Shown piece by piece: positions 13,243 through 19,342 of a stretch of 31,459 bases of DNA. Every line of letters starts with the position of its first letter. The stretch's first letter is position 1. The position numbers and the translations under genes are program-made. The DNA is from JAYUZR01 sp043751595 (lineage in GTDB: Bacteria > Patescibacteriota > UBA1384 > CAILIB01). Under the pieces are notes generated by a model that worked only from the letters and a program-made list of their open reading frames with translations, searched no databases and was not told where the DNA came from. The stretch is taken from positions 1-31,459 of the forward strand of contig JAYUZR010000028.1 of the NCBI GenBank assembly GCA_043751595.1, given 5' to 3'.

Positions 13243-13601
13243 AATCCGAAGATATTGGGAAAGTGTGAAATGGTGGGTTGGCCGCTTCTGGACCAGTATA
13301 CGCAGACTGCATCTACCCTGATAGGGCGATCACCGAATTTAGAAGCAATTCTTTGTACTAAGTAGCTTAGTTTGCGCTGTTTTTGAGGAGTAATATGGTG
13401 AATAGGATGATGGTCGAGGCTTGCCTCTTGCATGGCCTTTACTTCAATAAGCACAATCACCTCTCCATCTTGGGCAAGAATATCGATCTCGCCGGTTTTA
13501 TCGCGCAGATTGCGGCCGATAATTCGCCAGCCCTGTTGTAAACAAAAATCGGCCGCCAGGTCTTCTCCTAGCTGGCCGAGTTGCTGCCGCGCATGCGGCA
13601 T
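13239..13601 (-). CDS. yraN: YraN family (UPF0102) endonuclease-like protein
   Basis: 120 aa. Typical order: QLGQLGEDLAADFCLQQGWRIIGRNLR, then GEIDILAQDGEVIVLIEVK, which contains the E-x-K and D residues of a restriction-endonuclease-like fold, and KQRKLSYLVQRI. The family is widespread next to translation and DNA-processing genes; its biological role is unsettled. It lies 15 nt after rplS and overlaps gltX by 4 nt. Confidence 0.93.
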   Translation of the reverse strand: MPHARQQLGQLGEDLAADFCLQQGWRIIGRNLRDKTGEIDILAQDGEVIVLIEVKAMQEASLDHHPIHHITPQKQRKLSYLVQRIASKFGDRPIRVDAVCVYWSRSGQPTISHFPNIFGL

Positions 13602-13616
13602 AGTAGTTGTGGAAGC

Positions 13617-14147
13617 CTATGCCTCTTCGGCAGGAGCTTCTTCAACAGCTACTTCTGGAGCGACCTCAGCCTCAGCTACAGGAGCTTCAACTTCTTGCAC
13701 CTGCTCTACCTCTTCATCGGTAGCAACAACTTCTTCCTCGATTTCCATTTCTGGAATAGCGACCACTGCAGACTCATCCCAAACCTGAGACATACGAGTC
13801 TCGCCGCGGAAACGAGCTGCTTTACCGAGGCGATCACGCATGTAGTAGAGCTTGGCGCGAGAAACAGCAGCAGTCTTTACGAGCTCTACCTTAACAACGT
13901 TAGGCGAGTGCAAAGGGTAAATGCGCTCTACACCGATGTTATTAGCAGCAAGCTTGCGAACAGTGAAGGAACCATCAAGACTCTTACCGTGCTTTACGGC
14001 AATTACTAGACCTTCGAAGATCTGCACGCGCTCTTTATCGCCCTCTTTGATACGCTGGTGCACGCGAATGGTGTTTCCGGCATTAAGAACGGCAGGATTG
14101 TGCTTGCCGTACTTGCCCAGGAGTAGTTGTTGAATATCGGTACGCAT
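13617..14147 (-). CDS. rplS: Ribosomal protein L19 with an acidic C-terminal extension
   Basis: 176 aa, versus about 115 for most L19. Residues 1-115 give a normal L19: NTIRVHQRIKEGDKERVQIFEG, the FTVRKL strand, GVERIYPLHSP, and RAKLYYMRDRLGKAARF. From about residue 134 a low-complexity tail rich in Glu, Val, Ala and Pro follows, with almost no basic residues. Such a tail is odd for an RNA-binding protein at the 30S-50S interface and may be solvent-exposed or bind a factor. Second gene of the operon, 9 nt after rpmA. Confidence 0.95.
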   Translation of the reverse strand: MRTDIQQLLLGKYGKHNPAVLNAGNTIRVHQRIKEGDKERVQIFEGLVIAVKHGKSLDGSFTVRKLAANNIGVERIYPLHSPNVVKVELVKTAAVSRAKLYYMRDRLGKAARFRGETRMSQVWDESAVVAIPEMEIEEEVVATDEEVEQVQEVEAPVAEAEVAPEVAVEEAPAEEA

Positions 14148-14156
14148 GATAAAAAC

Positions 14157-14447
14157 TTACGCCTTTTGGGCTACAGGAACTACGCTAACTACACGGGTAA
14201 GCATGAGGCGACCAGTGAACTTGCGCTTCATTACCTTTTTGAACTTAACCACGCCATCAATAAGGGCGTGAAGCGTATCGTCGTCGGCGCGTTGCACGTT
14301 TTCGCCAGCAGACCACTTGCAGCCGTATTGGCGAATGATAATATTACCAGCCTTTGCGTGCTGGTCTCCGAAGATCTTTACGCCGAGACGCTGCGAGCGA
14401 CTATCGCGCCCGTTGCGAGTACTACCGGCGGCCTTTGTATGTGCCAT
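14157..14447 (-). CDS. rpmA: Ribosomal protein L27
   Basis: 96 aa. It starts MAHTKAAGSTRNGRDS, the N-terminal arm that reaches the peptidyl-transferase centre, with no Firmicutes-type cleavable prefix. SQRLGVKIFGDQHAKAGNIIIRQ is diagnostic, and DDTLHALIDGVVKF follows. The usual RGTKFHPG is changed to YGCKWSAG. L21 (rplU), normally just upstream, is absent here. No Shine-Dalgarno is seen before the ATG; the leader has two small hairpins instead. First gene of the eight-gene operon. Confidence 0.96.
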   Translation of the reverse strand: MAHTKAAGSTRNGRDSRSQRLGVKIFGDQHAKAGNIIIRQYGCKWSAGENVQRADDDTLHALIDGVVKFKKVMKRKFTGRLMLTRVVSVVPVAQKA

Positions 14448-14475
14448 GAGGGGGAATTAAAAAGGTCGTGTACAA

Positions 14476-14513
14476 CGAGCGCGTGCTCGAATAAAACGCA
14501 GAGCCCCAAGGGG
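14476..14513 (-). promoter_or_regulatory. Structured 5' leader of the rpmA operon
   Basis: Between the predicted transcription start (about 14521) and the rpmA ATG at 14447 the RNA contains a GCCCC/GGGGC hairpin (14503-14514) and a CGAGC/GCTCG hairpin (14476-14489). Leaders of this kind can carry ribosomal-protein autoregulation, but no known leader is recognised. Confidence 0.4.
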
Positions 14514-14527
14514 CCCGTAACGAGAGG

Positions 14528-14556
14528 ACTGTATCTAATCTAAGCAGGACTGTCAA
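14528..14556 (-). promoter_or_regulatory. Promoter of the rpmA-rplS-gltX operon
   Basis: Minus strand TTGACA (14556-14551), 17-bp spacer, TACAGT (14533-14528). The -35 is a full consensus match. Predicted leader length is about 75 nt. Confidence 0.7.
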
Positions 14557-14559
14557 CAG

Positions 14560-14615
14560 CTTGAAGCATGAAAAAATCAGTCGTAAAACCTCCAATGATT
14601 TTTTCATGCTTCAAG
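14560..14615. repeat. Perfect 20-bp inverted repeat upstream of the rpmA promoter
   Basis: Arms 14560-14579 and 14596-14615 are perfectly complementary around a 16-nt spacer. Outer 6-bp arms (14549-14554 with 14617-14622) extend it across the -35 box. The arms contain A6/T6. It could be an operator, a second terminator of the upstream operon, or a small mobile palindrome. Confidence 0.75.
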
Positions 14616-14652
14616 GGACAGTAAGGGCAAAGTAAAAACCACAAAACGAGTA

Positions 14653-14684
14653 AACCCCGACGCGCGAGTACATGCGCCGGGGTT
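14653..14684 (-). terminator. Intrinsic terminator of the glycosyltransferase operon
   Basis: AACCCCG (14653-14659) pairs with CGGGGTT (14678-14684), with extra GCGC pairing inside and T-rich sequence after it on the minus strand. It lies just downstream of the gene ending at 14706. Confidence 0.75.
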
Positions 14685-14705
14685 CGTTCTATTTTTGTGC
14701 CGATA

Positions 14706-14996
14706 TTAGCGGCGTCGAGCGTTTTTCGCTCTGATCAACTTTCTCTTTGCGATTTCAGCCTCGACACCCTGGGGATCGCTTTCGATTCTGATGAGATGAG
14801 ATCCTTCTTGTCGAGAACCTTGGTATCCAGGATGGTCCAGCCCGGTCACACGACCACTTGGTCCCTCATGGATAACCTCTTCGGTTAGCCCGTTCGCTCT
14901 GACGAGCGCCACGTGCTCACCGTTTAGAACGATCTGCCCAGTACGAACCAACCATTCCTGTACCGTGCCCTTTCGGGGCATAGGGATAATTTGCAT
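14706..14996 (-). CDS. Small lipoyl/biotinyl-domain-like protein lacking the modification lysine
   Basis: 96 aa from ATG 14996, chosen because GGAAGGAAGG stands 6-7 nt upstream. The sequence follows a barrel-sandwich-hybrid pattern: MPRKGTVQEWLVRTGQIVLNGEHVALVRA, then the turn where lipoyl domains have D-K, then EEVIHEGPSGRVTGL and a closing EGSHLIRIE strand. At the turn the protein reads NG, so there is no lysine to lipoylate or biotinylate. The C-terminus is strongly basic (KRKLIRAKNARRR), suggesting nucleic acid or membrane binding. It follows the glycosidase-like gene on the same strand. The fold call is by eye; the function is unknown. Confidence 0.6.
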   Translation of the reverse strand: MQIIPMPRKGTVQEWLVRTGQIVLNGEHVALVRANGLTEEVIHEGPSGRVTGLDHPGYQGSRQEGSHLIRIESDPQGVEAEIAKRKLIRAKNARRR

Positions 14997-15076
14997 TCGC
15001 AACCTTCCTTCCGTCGCATAGCGGACTAGCCGCGGCCCAGAGTTTCTCGGGGTTGCGTGGATAGTAGGCGAATCCC

Positions 15077-16039
15077 CTACTCGCGTATAGAGGAAGTTAC
15101 CATTTCGTAGGCACGTTGAGCTATCAAATAGCAAACGATGTTCTCCGAGCCATGGTTCTCTGATACGCCCTCAGCATGAAGGCCGTCGCGGCAACTGCCA
15201 TCTTTCTCATCAATTAAGGGCAGTCCAAGTAGGTTGTTCCCCCAAAACCAGGAAAGATAGATCTCGGCTTCATCAAAAAGCCCGGCCTCAACATTTGCCA
15301 ATACCTGGTACGCCGGATCAATAGGCTGCTGATCATACAGTGCACACTCCCCTCCTCGCAGAAACCAACCCTTATTTCCGATAGCAATCGGCACACCGTC
15401 TTTTTTGGTAGCACTATTTAAAAAGGTAAGCATCGTCCGTCCAGCCTCAACCCAAGTCGGCTCGCTAAAAGCAGTGCCTGCGCGCAGTAGAGCAAGTGGC
15501 AAGATGGCATTTGCATAGCGCAAACTGGTTTCCGGCCACGGCCAATCACTGGTCCCCACGTGCAGATAGGTCTCATATAGCTCCTGGGATAGGCTATAGG
15601 CAATCTTGGGCTCTATCTTAAGCAATCCAAGCACCGTATAGGCGCGAGCCCGCAGGTGGCCATCAAACAGTTTTATCTGGGGCAAAAGGAGCGCAATGAG
15701 TGCACGAGCCCTCACAACTTCAAACCCATATTCCAAACAGGTGCCCAGGGCCCAAAAAGCTTCACCGATCGCATCATACGAAGCGGGGTGATCAACTGGT
15801 TTACAAGAAGCATCAAGAAAGTTCACCACCCCATCCTTAGTGCAGACTCGCTCCAAAAAACCTAAGCAGCTTTGTGCCACACGCTCTTCTCCATAGTTAA
15901 GTGCGGCGATTAAGCCGCGGGCGGAATCATCCAACGCATACCCGTGCTCAGGTGAAATACCTCCCTTTTCGGCATGCTGCCAGACTCCAGCATCATCCGT
16001 AATTGCCCTAAGGTATCGGCAATCGAGGTGCTTAATCAC
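15077..16039 (-). CDS. Alpha/alpha-barrel glycosidase-like protein partnered with GT4
   Basis: 320 aa from GTG 16039, which overlaps the glycosyltransferase stop codon as GTGA and so implies coupled translation; a TTG at 16090 is less likely. HLDCRYLRAITDDAGVWQHA...HGYALDDSARGLIAAL, repeated helical pairs with aromatic and Gly turns, WPWPETSLRYANAILPLALL and a late ENHGSENIVCYLIAQRAYE resemble six-hairpin (alpha/alpha)6 glycosidase folds. From general knowledge, similar domains occur next to or fused with GT4 enzymes; whether this one hydrolyses, phosphorolyses or only binds glycans is open. Candidate acids include the D-D of ALDD. Confidence 0.65.
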   Translation of the reverse strand: MIKHLDCRYLRAITDDAGVWQHAEKGGISPEHGYALDDSARGLIAALNYGEERVAQSCLGFLERVCTKDGVVNFLDASCKPVDHPASYDAIGEAFWALGTCLEYGFEVVRARALIALLLPQIKLFDGHLRARAYTVLGLLKIEPKIAYSLSQELYETYLHVGTSDWPWPETSLRYANAILPLALLRAGTAFSEPTWVEAGRTMLTFLNSATKKDGVPIAIGNKGWFLRGGECALYDQQPIDPAYQVLANVEAGLFDEAEIYLSWFWGNNLLGLPLIDEKDGSCRDGLHAEGVSENHGSENIVCYLIAQRAYEMVTSSIRE

Positions 16040-17211
16040 TGGGCAAGGTGGCGGAAAAGGCTTAAGTACCGGCTCGCTACCCTGGGCCAAGACATTTGTC
16101 GGCCATAAGCATAAGCGCGGGCCTCGGTCTGCTTAAGTAAATCGCTATTAGTAAGGAGCTGAATTGCTGCCTCGGCGATTTGCTTAGGAGCAGAGAATCC
16201 TACGAGCATTCCTCGACCATCCGAGAGCACTTCTTGTGCGTACAGATAGCGAGTAGAAATACAGGCCTTTCCCATGCCAATGGCATAGGCCAAGGTACCG
16301 GAAGTAACCTGCTCGGGGTTGCGGTGAGGAGTTAAGAAAATATCGCAGGCCTCGTAGTAGGCAAGGAGCTCATCCAAGGGAAGGTACTGATTCACAAACT
16401 GAACGTACTCAGTACAACCAAGACGCTCAATTTGTTCAACCAACGACTCTCGATATGCCTCGCCCTGCGTTACTAAAATCTCGGGGTGGGTTTGGCCAAC
16501 AATTACAAAAAGGATTTCTGGAACCTTTTCCGCAATGGCTGGTAGGGCCTGGAGCACTTCGTTTATTCCTTTATCTGGGCCAATCAAACCACTCATCAAC
16601 AAGACTCGTCGACCTTCCCATCCTAACGCCTTTTTGCCGGCACGCTTAGAGCGAGCTCGATCCTCTACCCCGTGATGAATCGTCACCAGCTTCTCGGGCA
16701 GAGTCCCGTACAGGCGACTAATTGATTCCTGAGCATTCGGCAGCATCGCCACCACCGCATGCGAACGGGCGCAGATCTCAACAAAGGTTTCTTTATGCTC
16801 CTGTGAAGGCTCGCTCAAGAGCGTGTGCATCGTGGTCACGATCGGCTTTTTTACCTCACGCAAAAACTCCAAGATAAGGTTTCCTGAATCGTTGCCGCCA
16901 TATAACCCAAACTCGTGCTGAACCGAAAGAATCTGGGCATCACTCTCATTAAACCGAGCCGCCGCCTCGCGGTACGAGGCAGGATCTTGCTTAGTGATGC
17001 ACTGAATAACCTCTGGCGGATACTCAAGCCGCTCGCCGTAGGGCTCTATCGCAATAATCTCAGCCAAATGCTGGGGATTAAGATAATTAATGGCTGTCGT
17101 CAGGTTTTTGGTATAGGTGGCCACTCCGCACTTGCGCGGAATATAACTTGAAAGATAGGCCACCCTCACCGGGCGCTCGAGGTTATCGAGGTAATTGGAC
17201 AAAAACTCCAT
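16036..17211 (-). CDS. GT4-family glycosyltransferase
   Basis: 391 aa, GT-B fold. The N-terminal domain has VAYLSSYIPRKCGVATYTKNL (glycine-rich acceptor loop), VQHEFGLYGG, and VTTMHTLL. The C-terminal donor domain has VLLMSGLIGPDKGINEVLQAL, FVIVGQTHPE, FVNQYLPLDELLAYYEACDIFLTP, and TSGTLAYAIGMGKACIST in place of the usual E-x7-E motif, starting from PEQVTSGT. It should transfer a sugar from a nucleotide donor with retention; donor and acceptor are unknown. AGAAAGG lies about 10 nt before the ATG. Four-base overlap with the glycosidase-like gene. Confidence 0.9.
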   Translation of the reverse strand: MEFLSNYLDNLERPVRVAYLSSYIPRKCGVATYTKNLTTAINYLNPQHLAEIIAIEPYGERLEYPPEVIQCITKQDPASYREAAARFNESDAQILSVQHEFGLYGGNDSGNLILEFLREVKKPIVTTMHTLLSEPSQEHKETFVEICARSHAVVAMLPNAQESISRLYGTLPEKLVTIHHGVEDRARSKRAGKKALGWEGRRVLLMSGLIGPDKGINEVLQALPAIAEKVPEILFVIVGQTHPEILVTQGEAYRESLVEQIERLGCTEYVQFVNQYLPLDELLAYYEACDIFLTPHRNPEQVTSGTLAYAIGMGKACISTRYLYAQEVLSDGRGMLVGFSAPKQIAEAAIQLLTNSDLLKQTEARAYAYGRQMSWPRVASRYLSLFRHLAQ

Positions 17212-17226
17212 GGAGTATTGCCTTTC

Positions 17227-17367
17227 TTATTTGGTTTCCTGCCCGTAGGCACGCTTTCGCGAATAGGCCAGCACCATACGCTTAAAGAACAGCAATAGCC
17301 AGGAACAAAGGGATACACAGCAAAACCGCCCCACGACCGTGTGCGGGTCAGCGAGGCGGGTTTGCAT
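17227..17367 (-). CDS. Possible 46-aa membrane peptide
   Basis: 46 codons from ATG 17367 to TAA 17227, 15 nt before the glycosyltransferase start. The peptide reads as a polar N-terminus, one hydrophobic span (VVGRFCCVSLCSWLLLFF) and a basic tail (SRKRAYGQETK), the layout of a small single-pass membrane protein. The Shine-Dalgarno of the next gene starts just after its stop codon, which fits an operon leader gene. There is no good ribosome-binding site and no known homologue is recalled, so it may be chance. Confidence 0.3.
   Translation of the reverse strand: MQTRLADPHTVVGRFCCVSLCSWLLLFFKRMVLAYSRKRAYGQETK
17324..17362 (-). terminator. Weak hairpin in the 329-bp gap between the CYTH and GT4 genes
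   Basis: CCGCC/GGCGG stem with an inner GACC/CGGTC pairing and a T-run on the minus strand. It could end transcription from the CYTH gene, but it lies within the possible 46-aa reading frame and 180 nt from that gene. Apart from this and a possible -10 (TATAGT, 17483-17478) nothing else is seen in 17368-17540. Confidence 0.3.
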
Positions 17368-17540
17368 AGGCACACAGGTTACCACGATAATTGCACGGCT
17401 CCCCCTTTTTTAGTGCGTCGTCATGATACAAGAACACCTTCTTTGACAGCATCCAACACATGACCACACGATTATGGACTATACCTAATAATTATTAAAA
17501 GATCTTAAAATCTTCGATTACCCAACCCCTTAACCCAGTA

Positions 17541-18071
17541 CTAGAGGGGCAAAAATGGTGTAATGCCGTAGTGAGTAAGTACGTCTCGTCCGCTCCATGC
17601 CTTGGCATCGGCCATAGTATAGCCAAGTTTTTCCATAAGCGCTTCAAGCTCTTCCTGGGAATGCGCCTCTAGCTCAAGGAATGCTGGAATACCTTCAAAT
17701 GCATCAATCTCTAGATGACTTTCTCCGAGTTGAAAAGATGACCTGGTCTTTTTGCGCCCCTTAGTAGTCTGAACCATCCCTAGGTTTAGCAGGAACTCGT
17801 GCGCAGCCACTCGATCGCTTACCACGATCTCAAACTCATCGTAGTGAATTGCTCCACCACTTTCGGTGCGGCGCTTAAGGCAGAGTTCGGTTTCCTCTCC
17901 CTTGCTACGCATACGCACAAACGAGCGATTAGCATCCAGGCGACCGTCTGGAAAATCGTATTGATCTGCTTGTATATCTCCCTCAAACACTTTTACTGCA
18001 CCCATTTCCAGCAGCTTTTGCTCAAGAGCAATTGGGTCGATGTCGAGAATCTTTACTTCGATTTCTTTCAT
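17541..18071 (-). CDS. CYTH-domain protein (class IV adenylate cyclase / triphosphatase-like)
   Basis: 176 aa, the usual CYTH length. The signature E-x-E-x-K is at the N-terminus (KEIEVKI). It is followed by FVRMRSKGEETELCLKRR (basic phosphate-binding strands), YDEFEIVV, TRSSFQLGESHLEIDAFEGIPAFLELEA, the alternating charged strands of the triphosphate tunnel. CYTH proteins bind a triphosphate with divalent metal; members cyclise ATP, hydrolyse thiamine triphosphate or inorganic tripolyphosphate. Which one applies cannot be decided here. It lies 8 nt after the methyltransferase gene on the same strand. Confidence 0.9.
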   Translation of the reverse strand: MKEIEVKILDIDPIALEQKLLEMGAVKVFEGDIQADQYDFPDGRLDANRSFVRMRSKGEETELCLKRRTESGGAIHYDEFEIVVSDRVAAHEFLLNLGMVQTTKGRKKTRSSFQLGESHLEIDAFEGIPAFLELEAHSQEELEALMEKLGYTMADAKAWSGRDVLTHYGITPFLPL

Positions 18072-18079
18072 GGGAATAC

Positions 18080-19342
18080 TTAGGCGTTTTTCAGCTGCAC
18101 TAACACTCTACCAATATAGGTATCAGCTCGGCGATAAGCACCGATTTCTTCGGCTGCGAGCCCAAGCTTTTTAGCTTCTTCTAGGACCTGATCGACCAGC
18201 TCTAGGTAGAGTCCGCCGTCAACTAATACTGGAGCAGGAACTACCAGCAGCATCTGCTTGGCGCCATCCTTAGTCATCCAATTAATAACGATCTTAGTGT
18301 AGAGATCGCGCACCTCGGCGTACCACTTTTCAGCCTGAGCCTTATCAAAGCGTTGACGAGCAGGAGTTCCAAGCCAGGGCTCGGTACAAACCACTACCTG
18401 TTTTTCGCCCGCCTGAGCCTTGGCCCAAGCAAGGGTTTCGGAAGAAGTGGTGTCGCGCAGCTCAACAGTAATCTCATCTTCAGTGCGGTGCGCCCACCAC
18501 TGAGCATTTTGTTGACTATAGTCAACTTGTAATTGAGCGTTATCGCTTCCAAGGGCTGCAAACCCGGCATGGCTGGCTTCAAAGAGAATGCGCCCGTTAC
18601 CGCAACAGGGATCAACCACCAACACATCTTCTGGCGAAAAGCCTTCTACCGCCAGGTTCATCATCAATTGAGCAAGCTTTACCGGAAGTAACCCATTATA
18701 GGCATCGACCGCTGGCATTTCTCTATCGCGCTGCGAATAAGCGGCAATATCTTGCACGGTGGCTACTACTCCAATAAGGAGTCCATCTTGGCCATCACTC
18801 AAAACGGCTAGCTCGCGAGCTCGTTGAGAAATACCTTCACGCGCCGTAGCTAGCGCTAGTTTATTACCATAGGTTTGCGCCGTACTAAGCTCACCCCCCT
18901 CTTGAGGGTCGACGTATCGCATTTTGTGATTCAGCCCCACCAGGGAGCGAACCGCCGCATTGCGCAGCGACTGTGACTTGCCGCGCACCCCAATTAAACT
19001 AACAGCCACCGTACGCACGGTTTCGTCGCTAATTTGGGGAGTAATTCGAGCAATATCGGCTTCTAGGGTTTGGTAGCTTGATTCGCCAAGTACCCAGACA
19101 ATCTTACGCACCCCGCCCAAACGAGTTTGTAATTGATGAAGACGAGCGAGGGTTTCTTGGCTTGGTAAGCCATTTTCTTGTGCGATGAGCCAATCAAGGT
19201 TGGTCGAGGCGTTGAGGTAGAGAGCGGCTCCGTCTAGGATGCGACTATCGAGTGGCGCCGAATCACTACCACCAAGCACAGCCTGCACCTCGCGTGCGGC
19301 TAAATCTGGCTGAGACCCTAAGAGTAGTACTAGTTTTTGCAT
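18080..19342 (-). CDS. Trm11-like SAM-dependent RNA (guanine-N2) methyltransferase family protein
   Basis: 420 aa from ATG 19342; longer starts (ATG 19357, TTG 19387) are possible. The N-terminal half (KLVLLLGSQPDLAAREVQAVLG) resembles the THUMP/NFLD region of Trm11-type enzymes. The C-terminal Rossmann methyltransferase has motif I VVDPCCGNGRILFEA and motif IV TEPWLG, where canonical members have D-P-P-Y. The TEPxLG variant is known in Trm11-related proteins of small-genome bacteria and archaea. Likely substrate is tRNA, but this is inference. Its ATG overlaps the dnaE ATG on the other strand. Confidence 0.8.
   Translation of the reverse strand: MQKLVLLLGSQPDLAAREVQAVLGGSDSAPLDSRILDGAALYLNASTNLDWLIAQENGLPSQETLARLHQLQTRLGGVRKIVWVLGESSYQTLEADIARITPQISDETVRTVAVSLIGVRGKSQSLRNAAVRSLVGLNHKMRYVDPQEGGELSTAQTYGNKLALATAREGISQRARELAVLSDGQDGLLIGVVATVQDIAAYSQRDREMPAVDAYNGLLPVKLAQLMMNLAVEGFSPEDVLVVDPCCGNGRILFEASHAGFAALGSDNAQLQVDYSQQNAQWWAHRTEDEITVELRDTTSSETLAWAKAQAGEKQVVVCTEPWLGTPARQRFDKAQAEKWYAEVRDLYTKIVINWMTKDGAKQMLLVVPAPVLVDGGLYLELVDQVLEEAKKLGLAAEEIGAYRRADTYIGRVLVQLKNA

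Noticed and set aside
14422..14607. 61-codon frame over the rpmA leader
   Set aside because: Starts inside the 20-bp inverted repeat and overlaps rpmA out of frame; the region is better explained as promoter and leader.
16036..16090. Frameshift that splits one GT4-glycosidase fusion
   Set aside because: A GTG start forming GTGA with the stop codon explains two coupled genes; the sequence does not need an error, though fusion relatives may exist.
17166..17375. 69-codon minus-strand frame upstream of GT4
   Set aside because: Overlaps the GT4 start in another frame; the shorter 46-codon frame ends in a better position for an operon.
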